From contig JAXLXW010000018.1 of assembly GCA_046327755.1 (NCBI GenBank), positions 1 to 64,000 of the forward strand: a stretch of 64,000 bases of DNA, given 5' to 3'. Both the position numbers and the translations under genes were made by a program. The notes under the pieces are model-generated. The model was not told the DNA's origin, made no database searches, and was given only the letters and a program-made list of their open reading frames with translations. The stretch is from SCN-70-22 sp046327755 (lineage in GTDB: Bacteria; Gemmatimonadota; Gemmatimonadetes; Gemmatimonadales; Gemmatimonadaceae). This document shows positions 28,405 through 37,185 of the stretch, piece by piece. Every line of letters begins with the position of its first letter. Position 1 is the stretch's first letter.

Positions 28405-28426
28405 AAACTTCCCGATCGGGAAGTTT
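28405..28426. promoter_or_regulatory. 22-bp perfect palindrome, candidate operator
   Basis: A perfect palindrome of 22 bp: AAACTTCCCGA and its complement, centred on GATC. It has no loop and so is poor as a terminator. It covers the spacer/-35 of the serine hydrolase promoter. Dimeric repressor binding is inferred. Confidence 0.65.
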
Positions 28427-28481
28427 CACCGCGCCGCGCCCGACCGCAACACCGCCGGCGCCGAGGGACCCCCAAACGACA

Positions 28482-28515
28482 CAGCGGCGGGGAGCACCTG
28501 CGCCCCCCGCCGCTG
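28482..28515 (-). terminator. Hairpin terminator of the propeller-like gene
   Basis: An 11-bp perfect stem (CAGCGGCGGGG at 28482-28492 with 28505-28515) with a 12-base loop, downstream of the gene ending at 28559. Confidence 0.7.
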
Positions 28516-28558
28516 AACACCCTCGCCTGCCTGGCCGTCGTCCCTTCTTCGCGTGGGC

Positions 28559-30019
28559 TTACGGCGTGGCGATCGTGCGACGCGCCTGCTCGAGCCGAAC
28601 CCCTGCCGTCCCCTCGCGCACCCCCATGTACACGACGCCCCCCTTCCCGAATCCGGCAATGACGCGCCCCGCGGGAACGGCCACTCGATCGACCAGCTTC
28701 CCCTCGGTATTGATGACGTCGTAGATGGGACCGCCGTTCACGACGATCGAGGTCCGAATCCACAGGTTGCCGTCCTGGTCGGCGCGCGCCGCGCCCGTGT
28801 TGAACGGTGGGGCGTAGTCCGGCAGCTCGTTAGGCTCGACGAAGGTGAGGGGCGGCAGCGTGAAGTTGCGCGGCGGTCCCCCCGCCTCGTCGCGGGCGCG
28901 GGCGTTGTCGCTCTGCCGCGGCGGCCCGCCCGGCGGACCACCCTCGAAGCGGAACGTCATCATCGGCATGCCGCCCCCCATCCCACCGTCCATCCCCGGA
29001 ATCTGCGGCATGCGCCCCGGGTTCTCCTTCAATTGCGCGAGGAAGGCGGCGCGCACCTTCTCCATCGCCACCCGCGTGGAATCAAGGAAGGCCGCCTTGG
29101 CGGAGTCGTTGAGGTGGCGCCACTCGAAGGGGAGGCGCTCCGACGAGGCGCGCGCGTCGTCACCCTTGATCCAGTCCACGTGATAGTCCATCCCGCGCAC
29201 GATCGCCACGGAGCCATTGGAGAGGACCGCCCAATCGTCCACCTTCGGGAGCGGGTCGATGACCGACGTCATCATCATGCGCCCCGACGTGTCGGCGACC
29301 TGCTTCATCTTGACCTTCATCGTCTTGATGAAGGCGACCGTGTCGAGCTTGCGCGTGGCGAGTTCGACGCGCACGATCGCGGCCGAATCCGGGATGTCGG
29401 GCATGCGGAAGGCGGGGGCACCCTGCCCCGGCTGGCCGCCTTGCCCGCCCTGCCCACCCTGCCCTCCTCGCCCACCGGGACCGCCCGGCCCTCCCGGTCC
29501 GCCAGGACCAAAGCGGAACTGGAACGGCGCGCGATAGACGAGCCGCCCCTGCGCGTCGAAGCCCGGAATCCCGGACTGGCCGGCGACGAGCGCCTGTGCA
29601 TCGTTAGGACGCGGGACGCTCATCACGCGCCCGATCTGCCCCTTGGGATCGATCACGAGCATCGACATCGCCTGCGGATCGACGAAGAGCGAGGTATCGC
29701 CCTTGTAGGCGAGGAGCCCCCCGAAGCGCCCCGAATACGCGTTCCCCGTCGCGGCCGTGGTGTCGGCAACGACGGTGTAGTTCGCCAGCGTCTTGTCGAA
29801 CAGGAGGACGCGGCGCCCGATGGCGTCGTTGATGAGGACGCGCCCGTCGGAGAGCGCACGCGCGGTCGACACGGCACCGAGCAGCTCGGCGGACTTCGCC
29901 TCGATCGCACCAAGTGCGCGTGGCGCGGGGGGCTTGGCCGGCGCCTGCGCGAGCGCCAGGCCCGGCGCGAGCGCCAGGCCCGGCGCGAGGAGGCAGAGGG
30001 TCGTGATGAGGCGAGGCAT
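28559..30019 (-). CDS. Secreted beta-propeller-like protein with collagen-like Gly tract
   Basis: 486 residues from the ATG at 30019. The signal peptide contains two identical GLALAP units (see repeat at 29947). The mature protein has blade-like repeats (DGRVLINDAIGRRVLLFD, LFVDPQAMSMLVIDPKGQIGRVM, DQDGNLWIRTS, and similar), consistent with a six-bladed NHL/TolB-like propeller. A Gly-Pro/Gly-Gln-rich tract of about 34 residues (around 170-205) interrupts it, and a second Gly/Met-rich loop follows near 350. It lies downstream of TonB receptor 2 on the same strand (117-base gap with a heptad repeat) and may be its surface or periplasmic partner. No enzymatic motif is seen. Confidence 0.7.
   Translation of the reverse strand: MPRLITTLCLLAPGLALAPGLALAQAPAKPPAPRALGAIEAKSAELLGAVSTARALSDGRVLINDAIGRRVLLFDKTLANYTVVADTTAATGNAYSGRFGGLLAYKGDTSLFVDPQAMSMLVIDPKGQIGRVMSVPRPNDAQALVAGQSGIPGFDAQGRLVYRAPFQFRFGPGGPGGPGGPGGRGGQGGQGGQGGQPGQGAPAFRMPDIPDSAAIVRVELATRKLDTVAFIKTMKVKMKQVADTSGRMMMTSVIDPLPKVDDWAVLSNGSVAIVRGMDYHVDWIKGDDARASSERLPFEWRHLNDSAKAAFLDSTRVAMEKVRAAFLAQLKENPGRMPQIPGMDGGMGGGMPMMTFRFEGGPPGGPPRQSDNARARDEAGGPPRNFTLPPLTFVEPNELPDYAPPFNTGAARADQDGNLWIRTSIVVNGGPIYDVINTEGKLVDRVAVPAGRVIAGFGKGGVVYMGVREGTAGVRLEQARRTIATP
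29947..29982. repeat. 18-bp perfect tandem duplication in a signal-peptide coding region
   Basis: Two identical 18-bp units (29947-29964 and 29965-29982) plus 7 bases of a third. They encode two GLALAP units in the hydrophobic core of the signal peptide. Confidence 0.95.
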
Positions 30020-30136
30020 GGGAAGCGGGACGGGAGACGAGGAACGGGAGACGGGAGTGCCGACGTCGCAGGGCGACGGCGGCGGGGCGTTAGGCGGGAC
30101 GCGCGTGGGTCGGGCGCGAGGAATGGTCATGCGCGG

Positions 30137-33100
30137 CTAGCGGACGATCTGGATGGACTGGCCGCCACCGCCGCCACCGCCCATCATGAACGGACCGCCG
30201 GCGAATCCGGCGCCGCCGCCCGAACCTGCGGTCCCGGAACGGATGGAGGCGAGGTAGCGCGGGTCGAGGTACGACGCCACGAGCGTGGGGAGCTTGCGAC
30301 GCTGTTCGGCCGTGAGCAGCCCGCGCACATCCCTGGCGACGCGCTGCAGCAGGTCGACGGTCGCGCGGCGCCCCTGACGGTACATCCCGTATGCCTTGTC
30401 GCTGTCGTAGTGGTCGGGGAGCGCCGCCAGCTGCTTGCTGATCGGCGTCCAGATGGAGTCGGCGCGAATGAGGTACCAGCGGTTCAGCGTCGCCAGCGAG
30501 TCGGCCTGCGGAACCGTGAGCTGCAGCGTGTCGGTCTGGCGCAGGATGTTGGCCAGCGGATTGATGAAGCCGCCGCTGCCGTAAATCGCCTTGATGATCT
30601 GCTCGTTGAGCTTCTGTCCGTCCTGCCGCCGCCCGAGGTTGAGCTGCTGGGTCAGCGTCTGCCGCTCGCGCGTGGGGCCGACGTCGAAACGCAGCATCGC
30701 CGTCACCGTCACCGGAGTGCGGAAGGCGCTGAACTGCGGGTTGGTCGCGCCGAAGCGGCGGTTCACGTCGTAGACGTAGCGCCCCGTCGCCCGGTCGAAC
30801 CCGCGCACCGCGAGGAGCGTCGGGTCGGGCATCGGGTTCTGCCCCCATCCCCGGAGGTTGTCATCGGAATGGAGGAGCAGGTCGGCCGCGCCTAACGGGT
30901 TCGAGACATTGAACGAGAGCGTGGCGCGCTGCGGCATGCGCACCTTGATCGGGTTGAACGAGATCGAGAGGTTCGCCGAGTGCGTCCACGGCCCCTGGCA
31001 CGAGTTGCGCTCGGCAACGTGCCCAAGCTGCCCCGTAAGGCAGTCGCGCACGCGTGACGACGCCGTCGAGAGGAGCGCCTGCATCGACGCGCCCAGCGCC
31101 GCATCAGGCGCGGTGCGCGGGTCGTAGATGTAGGCGCGGTCGTTCGAGTAGCCGTCGCCGTTGATGTCCCCCGCCACCAGCGGGGTGAACGGCGTCCCCG
31201 ACCGCACGTTGCCGAACCAGGAGATGCGCACGAGGTCCGCCGCGTTCCAGTACAGCGAATACTGCACCTGGTGGCGCGAGTCGAAGTTGCTGCGCGCCCA
31301 TTCCACGCTGCGCGGATCGCCCGCCGTGTTGTTGCCGAAGCCCCGCACGCGTTCGCGCACGTTGGAGTACACGTAGGAGAGCGACCAGTTGTAGCGCGAG
31401 TTGAACGAGAGCGGCGAGAACGAGGCCCGGAGCTGCCGCGACTCGGAGCGCAGGTCGGAGCGCTGCTCGGTCACGCGGTTGAACAGCGTCGACACGCGCG
31501 CGTCACGCGCGGCGATCGCGCCGGTCGCCGGGTCGATGCTGGTGGGGAGCACGTACACCGGGCGCCCCGCCTCGTCCCCCAACGAGAAACGCTGCGTGGG
31601 GAGGAAGTTGAGGTCGACGAACCCCTGCTGGTTCAGGTTGAGCGAGTACGTCCCCTCGAAGTTCGCGTTGAAGCGGTTGCCGGCGACCGGGCCGCTCCAC
31701 TGCAGGTTGCTGCGCACCGAGCGCGGCGCGTGGAAGTCCTTGGTGAAGAGCGAGACGTTCGGCGATGAGCTCGCGAAGACGGTCCCCGTCGTCCCGTCGG
31801 CACACTCGGCCGGGATGGCCCCCTGCCCGGCGAGATACTGCGCCCACTGCGCGTTGGGGACGGCGAGCCCGCTGCAGTTCACCAGCTGCACCCCGCTGGC
31901 AAGCCCGGTGTTGTCCAGCGCGGAGCCGATGATCTGCGCCCCCGGCGTCCCCTGGAAGAGCCCGATGCCGCCGCGCACCGTGGCGCGCGGACCGCGGAAC
32001 GCCCCTTCGAAGGCGCCGACCTGCGCCGCCTGCCCGTACGACCACGAGAAGCCGAGGCGCGGCGAGACGTACACCCCGTTCGGCACTTCGTTGTTGCGTA
32101 CGCCATAGAGCTCCTCGACCTTGGCATTCGCCTTGGGGCGCGTCCCGAAGGCGTTGCCGTCGACGCGGACGCCGTACTGCAGTTGCAGCCGCGGCGTCAC
32201 GCGGTACGAATCGCCTAACGCCATCGCCGCCGTGACCTGGTTCCCGGAGCGGAATCGTCGCCCCAGCTGCCGCGAGAACGACGAGGCGCGCCCCACCTCG
32301 AGGTCGGTGAGCGAGTTGTAGAAGAAGGACCCCAGCAGGTTGTTGCTCTGGTCGACGTCGAAGGCGTCGCGACGCAGCTCGGTCGACAGCTTCACCCGGT
32401 GCTTGTTGCTGTTGCTGAACCAGGAGATCTGGTTGGAGAGATTGATCCCCGTGGTCGTCGACGTGTTGTTGAGGAAGGTGCTCCCCCCGAACTGCACCGT
32501 CTTCACCCCGGTGGTCCCGTCGTCGAGCGCCGACGTGATCCGCACGCTCCCGCTGGGAACGGACAGGAAGGGCGACGATTCGTTGCGCGTGCGATTGATG
32601 CCGAGCGCGGTCTCGCTCAACGCCCCGAACGAGAAATAGGTCGAGTGCCGCGCCTGCACCCCGCCGTTGAACGACGTGCGCGTCCCCGAGTGTGCCGGAA
32701 ACTCGGTGACCTGCCCACTCACCGGGTTCAGGCGATTCCACGACAGGTTGCTGCTGAACGAGTACGCCGAGCCGGCGCGCGACGACGGCGGCGACAGGTC
32801 GATCCCGCCAAACAGCACCCCCTGGTCGCTGAGGCGGTTCGAGGGAATCCCCCCGGCCGACGACGGAATCGACTGCGTCGCGAGGATCGAGAGGAGGCGC
32901 GCCACCGAGTCGGGCGAGATCCCCGACGCCTCAAGCCCGACGGGCGACGTGTTCAGCAGCGTCTGCAAGTCGTTGGAGCGCCGCCCCAACTGGTACGCCA
33001 TGTTGTAGAACGCCGCGTTGTACTTGAGCGGTCCGGAGACGAGCCCGCCGAGCGAGGCGTTGGAATACTGTTGCCCGAGGGCGCTCGCCGCCGGGTCGGT

Positions 33101-33931
33101 CCATTGCAGCGCCGGCGAGTCGAGGTTGAGCGAGTTGGTGCGCAGGATGAAGTTCGTCCCCGACCGCGTGCGCAGGTTGAAGTTTCCCCCGCTGAAGCCG
33201 CCCCGCGACACGTCGTAGGGCGACGAATTGAGCGCGGCGCTGACCATCGCGTCGCGCGGCAGGTCCGATCCGGAGAAATTGAGCCCGTTGAGCGTCGTGG
33301 TGTTCTGGTCCGCCCCGAGCCCCAACACGGAAAAGCCGGACGGGTCACCATCCTGCCCTGGGACATACAGCACCCCTGGGGCGTTGGCCGCCATGGCCGC
33401 CAGATCGCCCTGCTGCGCCGGGTCCAGGGTGTTGGGATTCACCACGCGCTCGGTCCCGGCCACGTCCTGTGCCTGGTCGTTGCGCGTGACGCGGTTGCGA
33501 TTCGCGGTCACGCGCACCTCCTCGAGCGTCGTGGTCGTCTTCGAGAGCTGCACATCAGCCACGAGGATGTCCTCGTCGGCCACGCGCTTGATCTCGAAGC
33601 GGCGCGGCGAGAATCCGATCGAGCGGAAGGCGACGAAGTAGTCGCCGTCGCCGCCCGGAAAGGTCACCATGAAGCGCCCGTTGCGGTCGGTCAGCGCATT
33701 GCGACTGACGGCTCCCGAGAGCGTCGTCACCGTGACCTGCACCCCCTGCAACGGCTCGCGTTCCGGGCCGGTCACGCGCCCGCGAATGATGTCGACGGTC
33801 TGGGCCGCGGCGACGAGCAGCGGCAAGGAACTGAGGAGGACAGCCACCGCCACGACGCGCAGCAACGCGGAGGCGACGCCCAGCGCACGAGGAATACGGA
33901 GGATCACGCGATATGAACGCAGGAGAGTCAT
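30137..33931 (-). CDS. TonB-dependent receptor 2 (Oar-like) with LTxxQ-type C-terminal extension
   Basis: 1264 residues. Signal peptide ends AAAQ (about 43). A carboxypeptidase-regulatory domain (about 47-130, IIRGRVTGPEREPLQGV) precedes the plug (EEVRVTANRNRV) and the barrel. The barrel seems to finish near residue 1090 (VTAMLRFDVGPT). Beyond it is a roughly 170-residue, mostly helical region: LNRWYLIRADSIW, YGMYRQGRRATVDLLQRV, and LLTAEQRRKLPTLVAS, which holds an LTxxQ-like motif as in Spy/CpxP-type periplasmic chaperones. It ends in a Gly/Met tail (GGPFMMGGGGGGG). Barrels normally end at the last strand, so this extension is unusual. Confidence 0.88.
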   Translation of the reverse strand: MTLLRSYRVILRIPRALGVASALLRVVAVAVLLSSLPLLVAAAQTVDIIRGRVTGPEREPLQGVQVTVTTLSGAVSRNALTDRNGRFMVTFPGGDGDYFVAFRSIGFSPRRFEIKRVADEDILVADVQLSKTTTTLEEVRVTANRNRVTRNDQAQDVAGTERVVNPNTLDPAQQGDLAAMAANAPGVLYVPGQDGDPSGFSVLGLGADQNTTTLNGLNFSGSDLPRDAMVSAALNSSPYDVSRGGFSGGNFNLRTRSGTNFILRTNSLNLDSPALQWTDPAASALGQQYSNASLGGLVSGPLKYNAAFYNMAYQLGRRSNDLQTLLNTSPVGLEASGISPDSVARLLSILATQSIPSSAGGIPSNRLSDQGVLFGGIDLSPPSSRAGSAYSFSSNLSWNRLNPVSGQVTEFPAHSGTRTSFNGGVQARHSTYFSFGALSETALGINRTRNESSPFLSVPSGSVRITSALDDGTTGVKTVQFGGSTFLNNTSTTTGINLSNQISWFSNSNKHRVKLSTELRRDAFDVDQSNNLLGSFFYNSLTDLEVGRASSFSRQLGRRFRSGNQVTAAMALGDSYRVTPRLQLQYGVRVDGNAFGTRPKANAKVEELYGVRNNEVPNGVYVSPRLGFSWSYGQAAQVGAFEGAFRGPRATVRGGIGLFQGTPGAQIIGSALDNTGLASGVQLVNCSGLAVPNAQWAQYLAGQGAIPAECADGTTGTVFASSSPNVSLFTKDFHAPRSVRSNLQWSGPVAGNRFNANFEGTYSLNLNQQGFVDLNFLPTQRFSLGDEAGRPVYVLPTSIDPATGAIAARDARVSTLFNRVTEQRSDLRSESRQLRASFSPLSFNSRYNWSLSYVYSNVRERVRGFGNNTAGDPRSVEWARSNFDSRHQVQYSLYWNAADLVRISWFGNVRSGTPFTPLVAGDINGDGYSNDRAYIYDPRTAPDAALGASMQALLSTASSRVRDCLTGQLGHVAERNSCQGPWTHSANLSISFNPIKVRMPQRATLSFNVSNPLGAADLLLHSDDNLRGWGQNPMPDPTLLAVRGFDRATGRYVYDVNRRFGATNPQFSAFRTPVTVTAMLRFDVGPTRERQTLTQQLNLGRRQDGQKLNEQIIKAIYGSGGFINPLANILRQTDTLQLTVPQADSLATLNRWYLIRADSIWTPISKQLAALPDHYDSDKAYGMYRQGRRATVDLLQRVARDVRGLLTAEQRRKLPTLVASYLDPRYLASIRSGTAGSGGGAGFAGGPFMMGGGGGGGQSIQIVR

Positions 33932-34112
33932 GAGCGCCGGCTCGGGCCCGGATCGGGCATGGACACTGTCTTACGCACCAGCGCGTCGAGACATTGCGCC
34001 GCGGCACGGTGGGGCCCGGGGACCGCCCCGGTCCCTGAGACGCCAGTTAGACCCCGACAGTCGTCGGAAGGATTCTCGTCCGTGACGATCCGTATCGGCA
34101 TCGGGGAACCAC

Positions 34113-34146
34113 CGGGAGACGAGTCGACGCCCCCCCGAGTCTCCCG
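34113..34146 (-). terminator. Weak hairpin after GH97
   Basis: CGGGAGAC (34113-34120) pairs with GTCTCCCG (34139-34146) around an 18-base loop, just after the GH97 stop on the minus strand. The stem is short and there is no U tract. Confidence 0.35.
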
Positions 34147-34170
34147 ACGGTGCCCGCTCCCGCTCTCCGC

Positions 34171-36267
34171 CTAGCGGGGGCGAATCCGGACCGCGGCCCC
34201 GCCGCCGGGGGCAAGGACGAGGTGCAGCCGGTCCCCCGCCCCGACATCGCGCGTCGAGATCGCGACCGGGAGCGGGTTCGTCAGCCAGTGTGCCCCCGGG
34301 CCGTCGGCATAGATCTCCGCCACGTAGGACTTCCCGGGCGCGAGGAAGTCGAGCCCGATATCGACCACGCGCCCGTGCTCGTCGGTGATCGCGCCGACAA
34401 ACCAGTCGTCACGCCCCCGCGCCTTGCGCGCCACGACGACCGAGTCGCCGATGGCTCCCCCGAGCACGCGCGTCGTCTCCCAATCCGTCGCCAGGTCGCG
34501 CACGAACTGGAAGGCCGGCTGGTTCTCGTAGCTCTCGATGATGTCGGCCGCCATGTGCACCGGCGAGTAGAGCACCACGTAGTCCGCCAGCTGCTTGGCC
34601 AGCGTGGTCCGCACGCGCGGCCGGTCCGGTGTGCGCGCCGTGCCCGACGAGCCGGCGAGGAGGATGTCGAAGACCCCCGGCGTGTAGTCCATCGGCCCCG
34701 CCAACAGCCGGGTGAAGAAGAGAACGGTCTCGTGTTCCGGGGGATTGCCGCCGTCCGGTCCGCCCGCGTTGTACTCCTGCCCGCGCGCTCCCTCGCGGCT
34801 CAGCATGTTGGGCCACGTGCGCCGCTCGCCGGTGTCCATGATCGGCTCGTGCGCGTTGACGGTGATGCCGTACTTCGCCGCCGTCTCGATCACCTTCCGA
34901 TGATGGCGCACCATGAACTGCCCGGTGTGCGCGTGTCCCTCCGCGGTGCGGTCGTTCACGTAGCCCGACTTGATGGCCGTGACGCCCAGCGAGCGGTAGA
35001 GCGCGAAGGCGGAGTCGAGCTGCCGCTCGTAGTTGCCGATCCCCATCGCCGTCTCGTTATGCACGATGAGCGAGACCCCCTTGGCCTTCGCGTACTGGGC
35101 CACCGCGCGCAGGTCGTAGTCGGGATAGCCGCGGGTGAAGGAGAAGTTGCGTCCGAACGTCCCGATCCAGTCGCCGTCCCAGCCGACGTTCCACCCTTCG
35201 ACCAGCGTTCCCCCGAGGTGGTTCGCCGCCGCGAAGTCGATGTAGCGCTTGGCATTCTCCGTGGTTGCCCCGTGCGTGGGCCCCGAATGCCAGGTGTACT
35301 TCCCCGCGTGCATCCCCCACCAGATCCCGTCGTAGGTCATTGGCGTGATCCAGCGCGTGTCGGCAATGCGCGACGGGGCGTTGAGGTTGAGCCCCAGCAC
35401 CGACGGGGCGAGCGCCGCCGCGTTATCCGCCAGCTGCACCGTGCGCCACGGGGTCACGAACGGCGTGCGCCCGCGCACCTTCACCCCGTCACCCCACGGC
35501 GCCAGCGCCGGGCGCAGCGTCCGCTCCCCCACGCGCGCCAGGTCCATCGCCGCGTAGTCCTCCAGCGCCGCCTCGTGCAGCACGACCACCGGCCCGCCCT
35601 GCATCTCCATCGTGAGCGGCGTCCGCACCGAGTCGATCATGCTCAGCGGCGATGAGGCGTACAGGAACTCGTAGCGATCCATCGCCTTGCGATTGGACGG
35701 GATCCACCACGTCTTCGCATTGTCGGCCATCGCGAACTCAGTGAGTTCGTCGGAAATGAGGAACGCGTTGAGGTTCGGTTGCCTGGGAAGCTCGTACCGA
35801 AACGCCACGCCATCGTCAAAGGCGCGGAAAACGACGACGAAGGTTCGGGCGAGCGCCCCGCGCTCGCTCGCCCGCACCCGCAACTCGTTATGATGGTCGC
35901 GCACCCGTGCCACCTCGCCCCACGGTTGCGTCCACGTGGTGTCGACCGAGGCGCGCACGGAATCGACGAGCCGCACGTTGTCGCCCAGCGCCGGCGCACC
36001 GCGGAATGCGAAGCCGAGTCGCGAGGGGAGGATGACCTTCCGCCCATCGCGCGCGACGGCGTAGGTCAGGCGCCCGTCGCGCACCTCCACGCTGATGACG
36101 TTGCGGCCGTCGGGCGAGGCCAGCGCCAACGCCGCTTGGGCACTCGCCGGCTTGGGGGTGATGAAGGCGACTCCTCCCCAGAGCACGAGAACGGAGAGTG
36201 GCGAGCGACGGCGGAGCGAACCGGCGACGTGCGACAGGTGCAGCGAGCGACGGAAGTTGAACGGCAT
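34171..36267 (-). CDS. Glycoside hydrolase family 97
   Basis: 698 residues, secreted (signal ending ASAQ near residue 44). The order of regions fits GH97: an N-terminal beta-sandwich (LASPDGRNVISVEV), a central TIM barrel with YDGIWWGMH, VEGWNVGWDGDW, IVHNETAMG, GVTAIKSGYVND and VNAHEPIMDTGERRTWPN, and a C-terminal beta domain (GLDFLAPGKSYVAEIYADG). Calcium-binding Glu residues of the family lie in the HNE and NAHE segments. Both retaining alpha-galactosidases and inverting alpha-glucosidases occur in GH97; I cannot assign one safely. It lies upstream of the TonB receptor 2 gene on the same strand and may process the sugar it imports. Confidence 0.92.
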   Translation of the reverse strand: MPFNFRRSLHLSHVAGSLRRRSPLSVLVLWGGVAFITPKPASAQAALALASPDGRNVISVEVRDGRLTYAVARDGRKVILPSRLGFAFRGAPALGDNVRLVDSVRASVDTTWTQPWGEVARVRDHHNELRVRASERGALARTFVVVFRAFDDGVAFRYELPRQPNLNAFLISDELTEFAMADNAKTWWIPSNRKAMDRYEFLYASSPLSMIDSVRTPLTMEMQGGPVVVLHEAALEDYAAMDLARVGERTLRPALAPWGDGVKVRGRTPFVTPWRTVQLADNAAALAPSVLGLNLNAPSRIADTRWITPMTYDGIWWGMHAGKYTWHSGPTHGATTENAKRYIDFAAANHLGGTLVEGWNVGWDGDWIGTFGRNFSFTRGYPDYDLRAVAQYAKAKGVSLIVHNETAMGIGNYERQLDSAFALYRSLGVTAIKSGYVNDRTAEGHAHTGQFMVRHHRKVIETAAKYGITVNAHEPIMDTGERRTWPNMLSREGARGQEYNAGGPDGGNPPEHETVLFFTRLLAGPMDYTPGVFDILLAGSSGTARTPDRPRVRTTLAKQLADYVVLYSPVHMAADIIESYENQPAFQFVRDLATDWETTRVLGGAIGDSVVVARKARGRDDWFVGAITDEHGRVVDIGLDFLAPGKSYVAEIYADGPGAHWLTNPLPVAISTRDVGAGDRLHLVLAPGGGAAVRIRPR

Positions 36268-36315
36268 CGGGTGCGGCTTGGTCCGGCGGTGGGGCTCGTC
36301 GCTGAACGGCGACGC

Positions 36316-36353
36316 GGCGGTGTCACGACGGGAACGTCCCGAAGTGAACCGCC
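36316..36353 (-). terminator. Terminator of the YDG-repeat operon
   Basis: GGCGGT-g-TCAC (36316-36326) pairs with GTGA-ACCGCC (36344-36353); an inner CGGGA/TCCCG stem extends it. It follows the barrel gene that closes the operon. Confidence 0.6.
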
Positions 36354-36393
36354 GCCTCCCCGATGCGCCAGTGCGCGCGCACGCCGTCTCGCG

Positions 36394-37185
36394 TCAGTGC
36401 GCGCTCCCGGGCCCCCGCACGCGCACGCCGAGCGCGAGACGCGTCCCGCCCAGATCCAGGCGGTCGAAGCTGGCGTAGTCGGCGTTCATCGGCGCCGACG
36501 CCCACTGCTGACGGACGTCCAGTCGCACCGCGACCCGCGAGGCGACCGGCGCCTCGACGATCGCGCTGACGTATCCCAGCGCGCCGTGCCCCGAGGAGCG
36601 GAAGTCATCGTTGTACGCGACCTGGCGCGCGGCATCGACAAACGCCCCCCACTGCCGCGCGCGATACGCGGCACGCCCTCCACCGGCCCCGAGCGCGAAC
36701 TGCGCCAACGCCGACGTCGAAGGGCGACGCCACCGCCAAGCGCGCCATTCGACGCCGACGGATGCGACCCCCTGCAACGACAAACGCGTCTGCTGCGCGA
36801 CGCCAGTCGCGCTCCCCGCCGCCTGCGCCACGGAGGTCGACGACACGGTTCGCCCACCCCCTTCGTACCCGGCAAGCAGTTCCCATCGGTCGCGAAACCG
36901 AAAGTGCACCGCGGCGCCGCCAAGGCGCGGGTCGAGGGCGCGCGCTCCCGGTTGCAGGGCGCGATTCAGCAGCGCGTACCATTCGCTCTTCCCGGCCGAT
37001 TGCAGCTGGCCGTAACTGGCGACGAGCGAGAGCCGCTCGGCCCACCGCGGCGACTCGCACGAGTCGCGCGGCTGCGCAGCCTCCGCAGGCTGCGCAGGCT
37101 GCGAAGGCGAGTGCTGCGCGCCAAGCGGAACGGCCACCGCGGCGAGTGCGAAGGCCAGGCCGCGCGCGCGATGTACGGGGCTCAC
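36394..37185 (-). CDS. Outer-membrane beta-barrel protein
   Basis: 263 residues from a GTG at 37185 that overlaps the preceding stop by 4 bases and has a GGGAGGGAA sequence just upstream. The signal peptide ends LGAQ. The mature part shows alternating amphipathic strands with aromatic girdles (RWELLAGYEGGGR, LQGVASVGVEWRAW, GALGYVSAIVEAPV, RLDLGGTRLALGVRVR), in the manner of 8-12 stranded OmpA/opacity-like barrels. Two Cys are not obvious apart from one in DSCESPRW. It is the third gene of a coupled operon. Its role as an anchor for the large repeat protein is possible, not shown. Confidence 0.7.
   Translation of the reverse strand: MSPVHRARGLAFALAAVAVPLGAQHSPSQPAQPAEAAQPRDSCESPRWAERLSLVASYGQLQSAGKSEWYALLNRALQPGARALDPRLGGAAVHFRFRDRWELLAGYEGGGRTVSSTSVAQAAGSATGVAQQTRLSLQGVASVGVEWRAWRWRRPSTSALAQFALGAGGGRAAYRARQWGAFVDAARQVAYNDDFRSSGHGALGYVSAIVEAPVASRVAVRLDVRQQWASAPMNADYASFDRLDLGGTRLALGVRVRGPGSAH

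Noticed and set aside
28553..30895. 780-aa open frame on the plus strand opposite the propeller and TonB receptor 2 genes
   Set aside because: It is antisense to two clear genes, very Arg-rich and without domains; a product of high GC third positions.
32399..33916. 505-aa plus-strand open frame
   Set aside because: Antisense to TonB receptor 2, His/Arg/Gly-rich, no recognisable motif.
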